64,000 nt of DNA, taken from NCBI RefSeq assembly GCF_014191255.1, contig NZ_JACHWH010000006.1, positions 248,001 to 312,000 on the forward strand, read 5' to 3'. The translations under genes were made by a program, and so were the position numbers. Numbering within the stretch: the first letter of the stretch is position 1; each line of letters opens with the position of its first letter. The notes beneath the pieces are model-generated. The model searched no databases. It was not told where the DNA came from and saw only the letters and a list, made by a program, of their open reading frames with translations. Positions 8,660 through 16,511 of the stretch are shown piece by piece. Origin of the DNA: Amycolatopsis bartoniae (GTDB taxonomy: Bacteria; Actinomycetota; Actinomycetes; Mycobacteriales; Pseudonocardiaceae).

Positions 8660-9100
8660 TCATCCGCGGCGGACCCGGGAAACGCAGGCGAGCAGTTGCT
8701 GTCCGCGGGCGAGGCAGTCGGCGCAGATCACCGCGTCCCCCGGCAGGCAGCGCATCCGCGGCAGCGGGCGGCGGCGCAGGAACAGGGTGCGCCGCTCGTC
8801 GCGGCCGCAGAACTCGCACTCCAGCCCGGGCGCGGTGACCAGGCGCGCGAGGTTCAGCTCGCCGAGGAAGCGCTCCTGCCCGTCGCGGCACAGCCAGGTC
8901 CCGACGTGGAGGCAGTCGGGGCAGATCGGCCCGCGCGGGCCGGGGGCACGGCGCACGCCGTCCGTGCCGGTCCTGCCGCAGAACCGGCACGGCGCGGTCC
9001 GGCCGTTGACCAGGTACTCGGTGCTCTCCGCAGGCTCCGGCGGTGCCGCGTGCCCGATGGTCCCGGTCCTCTGGCTGATGTCGATGGCCTCGGCCGTCAT
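8660..9100 (-). CDS. ClpX-type C4 zinc-finger protein
   Basis: 146-residue protein with two CxxC...CxxC modules: CRFC...CPDC, then CEFC...CADC. Their spacing and surrounding residues resemble the N-terminal ClpX C4 zinc-binding domain. There is no AAA+ ATPase domain, so this is a stand-alone zinc protein, perhaps an adaptor or DNA/protein-binding factor; its function is unknown. ATG 9100 was chosen over the longer frame opening at 9172 because GGAAAGGA lies about ten bases upstream. It is divergent from the FtsX-like permease gene across 157 bp. Confidence 0.68.
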   Translation of the reverse strand: MTAEAIDISQRTGTIGHAAPPEPAESTEYLVNGRTAPCRFCGRTGTDGVRRAPGPRGPICPDCLHVGTWLCRDGQERFLGELNLARLVTAPGLECEFCGRDERRTLFLRRRPLPRMRCLPGDAVICADCLARGQQLLACVSRVRRG

Positions 9101-9244
9101 GCCCCGCGCGTCCTTTCCCCGTTCCGATCCAGCACTCCCTGCCCGAGGGGTTCCACCGACACGGCCAGGCAAAACGTGCCCCTTCGCTGCTTACTGTCCG
9201 CAACGATTCGGCAGAGTTCCCCCGGTGGCGCGACCCGTCCGGGG

Positions 9245-9258
9245 TAGGTTCCGCGTCA
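9245..9258 (+). promoter_or_regulatory. -10 element and leaderless start of the permease operon
   Basis: TAGGTT (9245-9250) fits TANNNT and is seven bases before the permease ATG at 9258. No Shine-Dalgarno is present. Transcription would begin at or next to the start codon, giving a leaderless mRNA. Confidence 0.45.
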
Positions 9259-11840
9259 TGCGGAAACCGAGGGGGGTCTCGCTGCCGTGGTCGCGCGCGC
9301 CGCGTGCCGCGCTGGGGGGCAAGCTCACGCTGGTCGTCGCGGCGGTGACCGCGCTGCTGTCGTGTTTCCTGGCGGGGTCGGCGGTGCTGATCGGAGCCGC
9401 GGCGGGCGGCGCGGCGACGGACTACCAGGCCGCGGCGGTGTGCCCGGACTCCTACGGGCCGGTGTTCTCGCGCGCCGGGCTGCCGGTGGAGCAGGCGCCG
9501 GTGGTGGCCGACACCGTGCGGCGCCAGGCCGCGGCCCACGGTTTCCCCCAGCCGGTGACGTCGCTGTTCGCCGGGGTCCTGACGCACGTCGACCTCGGGC
9601 CCGCGACCGGCCGCAAGATCAAGCTCAGCTACCGCGACGGCGCGCTCGGCCAGGTGCAGCAGCTGCAGGGCGGCGGGGCCGGGCTGTGGGTCGGCGACGA
9701 CCTGACGCGGTTCAGCCCGGTGCGGCCGGGTGATCCGGTGAACGTGCTCGGGTTCGCGCTGCCGCCCGTGGCCGGGGTGTACCACGCACTGACGGTGCCG
9801 CCGCCGCGCTGGTGGTGCTCCCAGCAGACGCTGGCGACGGTGTACGCCTACGCCAACGACCCCATCCACACCGTCGCGCTGGCCGGTGACCAGCGGACGT
9901 TCGACGCCGCCGTGGCCACGCTGGGCCTGCCGACGCTGGACTTCACGGTCTCCTTCTACCTCGACCCGCCCCGCACCACCGGGGAGGCGCGGGCCGACCT
10001 CGACCGCTCACGCGAGCTGATCGACGCCGTGCGGGCGGACCTGCGGCGCCAGGGGCTCGGGGACGTCGTGGCGATGCAGATCCCGTTCGAGCGTTCGCTG
10101 CAGATCGCCGGGCAGGCGGAGCACAACGTGCTCGTGTCGATCCTGCCGCTGGCCGCGATCAGCGTGCTGGTCGGGTTCGGCGCGGTCGCGACCGTGGCGT
10201 TGCAGTGGTACCAGCGCCGCCGGACGCAGGTGCGGCTGCTGGCCGCGCGCGGCTCCAGGCCGGCCGCGCTGGGCGGGCTGGCGGTCGCCGAACTGGGCCT
10301 GCCGGTGCTCGCCGGCGGAATCGTCGGGATCGTGCTCGCCCGGGTCGCGCTGCCGCTCTACGCCCCACCCGGGCAGATCGGCACCGGCAGCCAGGTCGCC
10401 GCGGCGGGGATCGCGCTCGGGGCGCTGCTGGTGTCGCTGCTGGTGCTGGGCGTGGTCGTGGCGGTGCGGACGCACCGCGACTTCCAGGTGGGACGCCGTC
10501 CCGTGCGTGCGCTGAGCCGGCGGCTGCTCGCGTTCGTGCCGTGGGAGCTGGCCACCGCGGGGCTGGCGGTGCTCGGCTGGAGCAGGCTCGCCGGCTACGG
10601 CGCCTCCTCCCGCCAGGGCACCCCGCTGCCGCAGGTCGACCCGCTCGCCCTGACCTACCCGGTGTTCGTGGTGCTCACCGCCGGGCTCGTCGCGGCGCGG
10701 CTGGTGTGGCTGCTGCTGCGGGCCTCGCACCACGTGCGGTGGTGGTCGAAACCGCCGCTGCAGCTGGCGATCCGCCGCCTCGCCGGAGCCCGGGCCCCGG
10801 TGACCGGGGTGCTGGTGGTCGGGGTGCTCGCGATCGGCACGCTCGCCGCGGGCAGTGGCATCGCGCGGGGCCAGCACACCGCGCTGGACGACAAGTCCGG
10901 CATCCTCGTCGGCGCGAACAGCCGGGTGGACGTCGAAACCGGCGTCGGGCTGGGCACGATCACGCTGCCGCCGGATCTGCGCGGCACCAGCACGGTGGCG
11001 GGCCGCACGAGCGGGACCGGCAGCGTCGTGCTGGTCGTCGACCCGGCGACGTTCGCCTCCGCCGCCTACCTCGGCCCGCTGCGCGACCGGATCACCGAGC
11101 TGCTGCCGAAGCTCACCACACCGGTGCCCGGTGGCCTGCCCGCGCTGCGCATCGGGCACGCGGCGACCCAGTCGGCCGCGCTGCCGGGGCTGCCGCCCGC
11201 GGTGACGGTCGCCGACCTGCCGTGGTTCCCGCTGCTGGGCGGCAACCTCGGCTACGTCGTGTCCCGCACCGCGCTCACCCCGGCGCAGCTCGCGGCGATC
11301 CCGCAGTGGAGCCTGCTGTCGCAGCAGCCACTCGAACGGGTGTCGGCGGCGCTGTCGGGCGCCGGGCTCACCCAGATCGACCGCACCAGCCGGGACGGGG
11401 CCGTCGACGCGCTGCCGTTCTACGTCGTGGAGTGGACCTTCTCGTTCGTCACCGTGCTCGGCGGGGTGCTGGGGGTGGTGGCGGTGCTGGCGCTGCTGGT
11501 CGCGGTGGAGGTGCGGCGAAGGCAGAACGCCCTGGCCGGGGCGCTGGTGCTGCGGATGGGCATGCGGGTGCGGACGCTGTTCGGCAGCCACCTGATCGAG
11601 CTGGGCCTGCTCGCGGGGCTCGCCGCGGTGGCGGGCGTGGTGTGCGGGGTGACCGTGGCGGGCCTGGCGGTCCCCCGGTTCGACCCCGTGCGCTGGCTCG
11701 CGCCCCGCTCCGCGCTGCCCGACCAGACGATGTTCGTGCTCGCCGTGCTCGCCGCCGGGGTGCTCGTGGTGCTGCTGGCGGGCTGGCTCGCGGTGCGCTC
11801 GGTGCGCACCGCCCGGACCGTGGAGCTGCTGCGTGGCTGA
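9258..11840 (+). CDS. FtsX-like ABC transporter permease
   Basis: 860-residue permease of the MacB/FtsX type. It has an N-terminal helix (LTLVVAAVTALLSCFLAGSA, about residues 24-43), a large extracytoplasmic domain, a cluster of three to four helices around residues 300-410, further helices in the middle, a second external domain, and a terminal helix group. The C-terminus MFVLAVLAAGVLVVLLAGWL then RSVRTARTVELLRG is typical of FtsX core ends. Such permeases with paired ATPases extrude lipoproteins or peptides or transmit mechanical signals; the substrate here is not evident. ATG 9258 follows a -10-like TAGGTT. The gene overlaps the next ATPase gene by eight bases. Confidence 0.85.
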   Translation: MRKPRGVSLPWSRAPRAALGGKLTLVVAAVTALLSCFLAGSAVLIGAAAGGAATDYQAAAVCPDSYGPVFSRAGLPVEQAPVVADTVRRQAAAHGFPQPVTSLFAGVLTHVDLGPATGRKIKLSYRDGALGQVQQLQGGGAGLWVGDDLTRFSPVRPGDPVNVLGFALPPVAGVYHALTVPPPRWWCSQQTLATVYAYANDPIHTVALAGDQRTFDAAVATLGLPTLDFTVSFYLDPPRTTGEARADLDRSRELIDAVRADLRRQGLGDVVAMQIPFERSLQIAGQAEHNVLVSILPLAAISVLVGFGAVATVALQWYQRRRTQVRLLAARGSRPAALGGLAVAELGLPVLAGGIVGIVLARVALPLYAPPGQIGTGSQVAAAGIALGALLVSLLVLGVVVAVRTHRDFQVGRRPVRALSRRLLAFVPWELATAGLAVLGWSRLAGYGASSRQGTPLPQVDPLALTYPVFVVLTAGLVAARLVWLLLRASHHVRWWSKPPLQLAIRRLAGARAPVTGVLVVGVLAIGTLAAGSGIARGQHTALDDKSGILVGANSRVDVETGVGLGTITLPPDLRGTSTVAGRTSGTGSVVLVVDPATFASAAYLGPLRDRITELLPKLTTPVPGGLPALRIGHAATQSAALPGLPPAVTVADLPWFPLLGGNLGYVVSRTALTPAQLAAIPQWSLLSQQPLERVSAALSGAGLTQIDRTSRDGAVDALPFYVVEWTFSFVTVLGGVLGVVAVLALLVAVEVRRRQNALAGALVLRMGMRVRTLFGSHLIELGLLAGLAAVAGVVCGVTVAGLAVPRFDPVRWLAPRSALPDQTMFVLAVLAAGVLVVLLAGWLAVRSVRTARTVELLRG

Positions 11841-12510
11841 CGCGATCTTCCGGCTGGACCGGATCGGCGTGGACTACCCGACCCCCGCGGGCACCGTGAC
11901 CGGCCTGCACGACGTGAGCATCGACGTGCCGCGCACCGGGATCACGGTGTTCGCCGGGCCGTCCGGCTCGGGCAAGTCGACCCTGCTGCGGGTGCTGGGC
12001 CTGTTCGAGCGCCCCGCCCGCGGCGTGCTGTGGTTCGACGGCGTGGACACCGGCGCGCTGCGGCACTCCGGGCGGCGCGCGCTGCGGCGGGAGCACCTGG
12101 GGCTGGTGTTCCAGAACCCGGCGGAGAACCTGCTGGACTACCTGAATGTCGGCGACAACCTCCGCGCCGCCGCCCAGTCCGCGCGCCGCTCCTGCGCACC
12201 GGAGGAGATTCTCGCCCGGCTGGGGCTCGGCGGGACCGGCGACTGGCACGTCTCGGCCCTGTCCGGCGGGCAGCAGCAGCGGCTGGCGTTCGGCTGCGCG
12301 ATGGCCCGCGGCTCGTCGGTCATCCTCGCCGACGAGCCGACCTCGCAGCTGGACGAGGCCTCGGCCGACCTGGTCCTGGACACCCTGCGCTCCCTCGCCG
12401 GGCAGGAGTTCGCCGTGCTCGTCGCCTCGCACGACGACCGGCTCATCGACCTCGGCACCCGCGTCGCGCGCCTGCGCGACGGACGACTGGAAGGAGTCGA
12501 GCAGCGATGA
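11833..12510 (+). CDS. ABC transporter ATP-binding protein (first of pair)
   Basis: 225-residue LolD/MacB-type ATPase. Walker A is GPSGSGKST (about residues 40-48), the signature is LSGGQQQRL, Walker B runs into ILADEPTSQLDE, and the H-loop is ASHDDR. All catalytic elements look intact. It energises the FtsX-like permease encoded directly upstream; the GTG start lies inside the permease 3' end. Its stop overlaps the ATG of a second ATPase (ATGA), so the three genes form one translationally coupled transporter operon. Confidence 0.9.
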   Translation: MADAIFRLDRIGVDYPTPAGTVTGLHDVSIDVPRTGITVFAGPSGSGKSTLLRVLGLFERPARGVLWFDGVDTGALRHSGRRALRREHLGLVFQNPAENLLDYLNVGDNLRAAAQSARRSCAPEEILARLGLGGTGDWHVSALSGGQQQRLAFGCAMARGSSVILADEPTSQLDEASADLVLDTLRSLAGQEFAVLVASHDDRLIDLGTRVARLRDGRLEGVEQR

Positions 12511-13160
12511 GCTCCCCCGCGTTGCACGCCTTCGGGCTGCGCCGCCGCTTCCGCCACCCCAGCGGGGACGTCGAGGTGCTGCGCGGCCTCGAACTGTCGG
12601 TCGACGCCGGGGAGCTGGTGACCGTGTCGGGCCGGTCCGGCTCCGGCAAGAGCGCGCTGCTGGCGTTGCTGAGCGGGTTCGACGAGCCCGACGCCGGGCG
12701 CGTGCTGCTGGCCGGGGTCCCGATCGACGGGGCACCACCGTGGCACACCTGCGCCGTGCTGCCACAGGCGCTCGGGCTCTCCGCCGAGCTGACCGTCGCC
12801 GAGAACGTCGCGCTGCCGCTGCGGCTGCGCCCCGGCGGCGAGGACATCGAGCAGCGGGTGCGCGGGTTGCTGACCGATCTCGGGGTGGCGCAGCTGGCCG
12901 ACCGTTATCCCGGGGAGGTGTCGTTCGGGCAGCAGCAGCGGGTCGCGCTGGCGCGCGCGGTCAGCGGGCGGCCGAAGGTGCTGCTCACCGACGAGCCGAC
13001 CGCGCACCTGGACAGCGGCAGCATCCCGGCGGTGCTGGAGTTGTTGCGCGACTGTGCCTCGCAGGGCGCCGCGGTGATCGTCGCGACCCACGACGACGCC
13101 GTGCACGCCATCGCCGACCGGCGGGTCCGGCTGGTCGACGGCGTCCTCGCCGCCGCGTGA
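12507..13160 (+). CDS. ABC transporter ATP-binding protein with altered signature
   Basis: 217-residue ATPase. Walker A is GRSGSGKSA, the Q-loop lies in VLPQALGLS, Walker B is LLTDEPTAHLD, and the switch His is in ATHDDAV. The signature loop reads VSFGQQQRV rather than LSGGQQQR, so the first Gly of SGGQ is Phe. In a heterodimer with the preceding ATPase this would leave one composite site weakened or degenerate, as in known asymmetric ABC exporters. One permease with two different ATPases fits such a heterodimer. The start overlaps the previous stop (ATGA). Confidence 0.87.
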   Translation: MSSPALHAFGLRRRFRHPSGDVEVLRGLELSVDAGELVTVSGRSGSGKSALLALLSGFDEPDAGRVLLAGVPIDGAPPWHTCAVLPQALGLSAELTVAENVALPLRLRPGGEDIEQRVRGLLTDLGVAQLADRYPGEVSFGQQQRVALARAVSGRPKVLLTDEPTAHLDSGSIPAVLELLRDCASQGAAVIVATHDDAVHAIADRRVRLVDGVLAAA

Positions 13161-13168
13161 TCACTCCG

Positions 13169-13174
13169 TAGACT
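13169..13174 (+). promoter_or_regulatory. -10 element for the SGNH hydrolase gene
   Basis: TAGACT lies eight bases before ATG 13183 (five before GTG 13180), with no Shine-Dalgarno between. It sits in the 22-base gap after the ATPase stop, so it could start an independent leaderless transcript. Confidence 0.4.
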
Positions 13175-13182
13175 GCGCGGTG

Positions 13183-14262
13183 ATGCGACGGTTTCGGTGG
13201 TGGATCGGTGGGGGCGTCCTGCTGTTCGTGGTCGCACTGGTCGCGATCTTCGTGTTCTCCGGGCCCGGCACGCCGCCGGGCCCGGTCAGGCGGCCCGGGC
13301 CGCCGGGGACGGGTCCGCTGACGATCGTGTCGCTCGGCGACAGCACGCTGTCGGGTGAGGGCGCGGGCGGCTACACCGCCGACACCAACGGCACGAACGG
13401 CGACTGGTGCCACCGCTCCCCGCACGCGGAGGTGTTCCAGACCCACGTGCCGGGCGTGACGGAGGAGAAGAACTTCGCCTGCTCGGGCGCCCCGGCGGGG
13501 CAGGTCGCGCTCGGCGACACGAAGCAGTGGACCGAGCCGTCGCAGGCCGGGCAGCTGGCGAACCTGGTGAAGGACCACCGGGTGGCGGTCGTGGTGGTCG
13601 CCGTCGGCGCGAACGACGACCCGCACTTCTCGGCGCTGGTCTCCCAGTGCTTCCAGTCGTGGTTCCTGCCGGGCAACGCCCCGTGCAGCACGACGGTGCG
13701 CACGACGTGGCGGGACCAGGTGAACGCGATGGTGCCGAAGGTGGTCTCGGCGCTCGCGGACGTGAAGAAGGTGCTCGCGCAGGCCGGGTACGAGCCGGGT
13801 GACTACCAGCTCGTGCTGCAGTCCTACGCCGCCCCGATCGGCCCTGGCATTCCGGCGGACCTGCAGAACCTCAATGGCTGCCCGTTTCGCACGGAGGACC
13901 TGACGTGGGTGCGCGACGAAGGCGTGCCCGTCCTGTCCGCGGGCCTCGCGCGGGCCGCGACGCAGGCCGGGGCGCGGTTCCTGGACCTGTCGCGCGCCGG
14001 GCGCGGGCACGAGGCGTGCAGCGGCGGCGCCGACGCGAGCAAGGAGTGGTTCAGCAGGCTCACCCTGCAGCTCAACGACCTCACCGACGCCGACCGCGCC
14101 AGTCACGCGCTGCAGGAGTCGTTCCACCCCAACGCGAACGGGCACGCCCAGATCGGGCACTGCCTGACGGAGTTCCTCGCCACCGCCCTGCCGTCCGCGG
14201 CGTGCCTGGCGGGCGCCGACGGCGACCTGCACGCGGCGGCGACCGTCGCGACGCCCGCCTAG
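13183..14262 (+). CDS. Membrane-anchored or secreted SGNH/GDSL hydrolase
   Basis: 359-residue esterase/lipase-type hydrolase. The N-terminus MRRFRWW is followed by one hydrophobic segment (residues about 8-26) that is a signal anchor or uncleaved signal, then a Pro/Gly-rich linker. The SGNH blocks are visible: GDST with Ser54 (block I), GAND in VVAVGANDD (block III, Asn) and SFHPNANGH (block V, catalytic His). It probably acts on ester or acyl groups outside the cell. Several cysteines suggest disulfides. GTG 13180 is the alternative start. The 3' end overlaps the convergent toxin gene by four bases. Confidence 0.85.
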   Translation: MRRFRWWIGGGVLLFVVALVAIFVFSGPGTPPGPVRRPGPPGTGPLTIVSLGDSTLSGEGAGGYTADTNGTNGDWCHRSPHAEVFQTHVPGVTEEKNFACSGAPAGQVALGDTKQWTEPSQAGQLANLVKDHRVAVVVVAVGANDDPHFSALVSQCFQSWFLPGNAPCSTTVRTTWRDQVNAMVPKVVSALADVKKVLAQAGYEPGDYQLVLQSYAAPIGPGIPADLQNLNGCPFRTEDLTWVRDEGVPVLSAGLARAATQAGARFLDLSRAGRGHEACSGGADASKEWFSRLTLQLNDLTDADRASHALQESFHPNANGHAQIGHCLTEFLATALPSAACLAGADGDLHAAATVATPA

Positions 14263-14558
14263 AGGTCCAGCGCCGCGCGCAGCGCCGCGTCGACCTGGTC
14301 CTGGACGCCCGGCTCGATCTCCGCGACCCGCTCGACGAGCCAGCCGCGGTAGAGGCGGGTGAGGAACAGCGTGGAGATCCACAGCCGCGAGTCCAGCGCG
14401 ACGCCGAGGATGTCCTGCGGGTCCTGTTCCAGCAGCTCGGTGCCCAGCAGCCAGGGCCGTTCGGACTCGTTCACCCCGTCGGAGGACAGGATCAGCACCG
14501 TGCGTTCGCGGGCCTGCTGCGTCGGCGGACGGTAGGTCCAGACCTCACCCCTCCGCAC
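14259..14558 (-). CDS. MazF/PemK-like toxin
   Basis: 99-residue protein starting MRRGEVWTYRPP, with RTVLILSSDGVN soon after. This is the N-terminal pattern of the MazF/PemK/CcdB-fold toxin family (RGEVW...R.VLI.SSD). Family members are usually mRNA interferases that slow growth until neutralised. The typical conserved C-terminal Thr/Ser catalytic region is only loosely recognisable, so activity is uncertain. It overlaps the ribbon-helix-helix antitoxin gene by 14 bases and follows it in the usual antitoxin-toxin order. The start at 14558 is ATG inside the antitoxin 3' end. Confidence 0.7.
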   Translation of the reverse strand: MRRGEVWTYRPPTQQARERTVLILSSDGVNESERPWLLGTELLEQDPQDILGVALDSRLWISTLFLTRLYRGWLVERVAEIEPGVQDQVDAALRAALDL

Positions 14559-14781
14559 GCAGCTCCTTCTCCGCCGCCGCGACCTCCGCCTCGTCCGCTG
14601 CCGCCAGCCGCTCGGCTGCCTGCGCGTTCTGGCGCGCCGGGCGATACCCGGTGCGCACCGCCTCGCGGCGGGCGGCCTTCGACAGCCACGACGACAACGA
14701 CACCCCGTGCGCCTTGGCCGCCCGCTCCGCGTATTCCACCGCGGAGGCGTCCAGCGACAGGGTCACCTTCCGTGTTGCCAT
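14545..14781 (-). CDS. Ribbon-helix-helix antitoxin
   Basis: 78-residue acidic-tailed protein. MATRKVTLSLDASAVEYAER looks like the short beta strand and first helix of a MetJ/CopG-type RHH fold, and SLSSWLSKAARRE fits the second helix. The C-terminal half (AAADEAEVAAAEKEL) is charged and probably disordered until it wraps the toxin. It should bind and neutralise the downstream MazF-like protein and repress its own promoter. TACGGT (14789-14794 on the minus strand) is a -10-like element seven bases before the ATG, followed by AAAAGG. GGTA-AAA-GGTA next to the start may be part of the operator. Confidence 0.72.
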   Translation of the reverse strand: MATRKVTLSLDASAVEYAERAAKAHGVSLSSWLSKAARREAVRTGYRPARQNAQAAERLAAADEAEVAAAEKELRAEG

Positions 14782-14800
14782 ACCTTTTACCGTACTCGCC

Positions 14801-15274
14801 CTACGCCTCGGAGGACAGCGTCGGCGTGCGGCCCTCGAACGGGGTCGACAGCACCACCGTCGTGCGGGTGGAGACCTTCGCCGATTCGCGGATGCGGCGC
14901 AGCAGGTCCTCCAGCGCGCGCGGCGAGGCCACCCGGACCAGCAGGATGTAGGACTCGTCCCCGGCCACCGAGTAGCACGACTCGATCTCGGTGATGTGCT
15001 CCAGCCGCTGCGGGTAGTCGTCCGGGGCGGCCGGATCGTTCGGGGTGAGCGAGATCAGCGCGGTCAGCGGCAGCCCGATCAGCTCACCGTCGAGCTGCGC
15101 GGTGTACCCGCGGATGACGCCACGCTGCTCCAGCCGCCGCACGCGCTGGTGCACGGCCGACACCGACAACCCGACCCGTTCGGCCAGGTCGGTGAAGCTG
15201 CAGCGCCCGTCCAGCGCGAGCTCCCGCGCGATCGCCTGGTCCAGTGGCTCCAGCGGTCCGGAGGTGCTGCTCAT
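14801..15274 (-). CDS. Lrp/AsnC family transcriptional regulator
   Basis: 157-residue regulator. The N-terminal winged HTH covers about residues 8-60 (LDQAIARELALDGRCSFTDL then LSVSAVHQRVRRLEQRGVI). The RAM/AsnC ligand domain covers about 70-145 (SCYSVAGDESYILLVRVAS). It usually senses an amino acid and controls amino-acid metabolism. The start overlaps the stop of the M24 peptidase gene (ATGA, 15271-15274), so the two are co-translated. The regulator may sense amino acids released by the peptidase. Confidence 0.88.
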   Translation of the reverse strand: MSSTSGPLEPLDQAIARELALDGRCSFTDLAERVGLSVSAVHQRVRRLEQRGVIRGYTAQLDGELIGLPLTALISLTPNDPAAPDDYPQRLEHITEIESCYSVAGDESYILLVRVASPRALEDLLRRIRESAKVSTRTTVVLSTPFEGRTPTLSSEA

Positions 15275-16416
15275 GCGTCGAGCACGACGAGCTCGTGCGG
15301 CTGGTTGTTGAGCGACTCCACACCGGTCTCGGTGACCACCACGATGTCCTCGATCCGCGCGCCCCAGCGGCCCGGCTGGTAGATGCCCGGCTCCACGCTG
15401 AACGCCATGCCCGGCTCCAGCGCCAGCGTGTTCCCGCCGACGATGTAGGGCTCCTCGTGCACGTCGAGGCCGATGCCGTGGCCGGTGCGGTGGATGAAGT
15501 ACTCACCGAACCCGGCGTCGGTGATCACCTCGCGGGCGGCGGCGTCGATGTCCTGCGCACTCACCCCCGGCCGCACCGCTTCGACCGCGGCGCGCTGGGC
15601 GCGCTGCAGCACCGCGTAGGTCTCGGCCACGTCGGCGTCCCGCGGCTCGCCGACCGCGTAGGTGCGGGTGGAGTCGGAGTTGTAGCCCTCGGGCAGCGGG
15701 CCGCCGATGTCGACCACCACCACATCGCCGCGCTCGATCACGCGGCCGGACACGTCGTGGTGCGGGCTGGCGCCGTGGGGGCCGGAGCCGACGATCACGA
15801 AGTCGGCCAGCGCGTGGCCCTCCTCCACGATCGCCGCGGCGATGTCCGCGCCCACCTCGGCCTCCGTGCGGCCCGGCCGCAGCCACTCGCCGACGCGCGC
15901 GTGCACCCGGTCGATCGCGGCACCGGCCCGGCGCAGCGCCTCGACCTCCGCGGCGTCCTTGCGCATCCGCAGCTCCCGCACCACCGGCCCGGCGAGGGTC
16001 TGCTCGGCGTCACCAAGCGCGGCACGGAACGCCAGCACGTGCAGGGCCATCGTGTTGTCGCTGACCGCGACGCGCCCCGGCTTGCCGAGCCGGTCGGCGA
16101 CCAGGCGGTACGGGTCGTCGCCGTCCACCCACGTGACCAGCTCGACGCCGAGCGCGTCGGTGGGCACGTGCGCGTAGCCGGGCGCTTCGAGCTTCGGCAC
16201 GACCAGTGCGGGCACGCCGTCACCCGCGGGCAGCACGAGGGCGGTGAGCCGTTCGAAGGAGCCGCCGGCCTCACCGAGCAGGTAACGCAGGTCCGATCCC
16301 GGGGCGATGAGCAGCGCGTCGGTACCGGCACCGGCCGCCGCCTGGCGGGCGCGGTCCAGCCGGGAGCGCAGCAGGGTCGGGTCGACGGGCGGGCTCTGCG
16401 GGGATCGGCGTGACAT
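15271..16416 (-). CDS. M24 family Xaa-Pro peptidase
   Basis: 381-residue cytosolic metallopeptidase of the creatinase/prolidase type. An N-terminal creatinase-like domain (about residues 1-140) precedes the pita-bread catalytic domain. Metal ligands are visible in order: Asp in VVVDIGG, Asp in NSDSTRTY, His in RTGHGIGLDVHE, Glu in FSVEPGIY and Glu in ARIEDIV. It should cleave N-terminal residues before proline. The start was set at ATG 16416 because TAACCT (16429-16424) lies seven bases upstream and there is no Shine-Dalgarno, which points to leaderless translation; a longer in-frame opening at 16467 is unlikely. It is co-translated with the Lrp regulator. Confidence 0.87.
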   Translation of the reverse strand: MSRRSPQSPPVDPTLLRSRLDRARQAAAGAGTDALLIAPGSDLRYLLGEAGGSFERLTALVLPAGDGVPALVVPKLEAPGYAHVPTDALGVELVTWVDGDDPYRLVADRLGKPGRVAVSDNTMALHVLAFRAALGDAEQTLAGPVVRELRMRKDAAEVEALRRAGAAIDRVHARVGEWLRPGRTEAEVGADIAAAIVEEGHALADFVIVGSGPHGASPHHDVSGRVIERGDVVVVDIGGPLPEGYNSDSTRTYAVGEPRDADVAETYAVLQRAQRAAVEAVRPGVSAQDIDAAAREVITDAGFGEYFIHRTGHGIGLDVHEEPYIVGGNTLALEPGMAFSVEPGIYQPGRWGARIEDIVVVTETGVESLNNQPHELVVLDA

Positions 16417-16511
16417 AGCAGGAAGGTTAACCGCCCCGGGCCCGCCGGGATGCTCAGGTGGGGGCACGGGTCACTAGACTTCCCCCGCCCGGTACCCCAT
16501 CCCAGGAGCCC

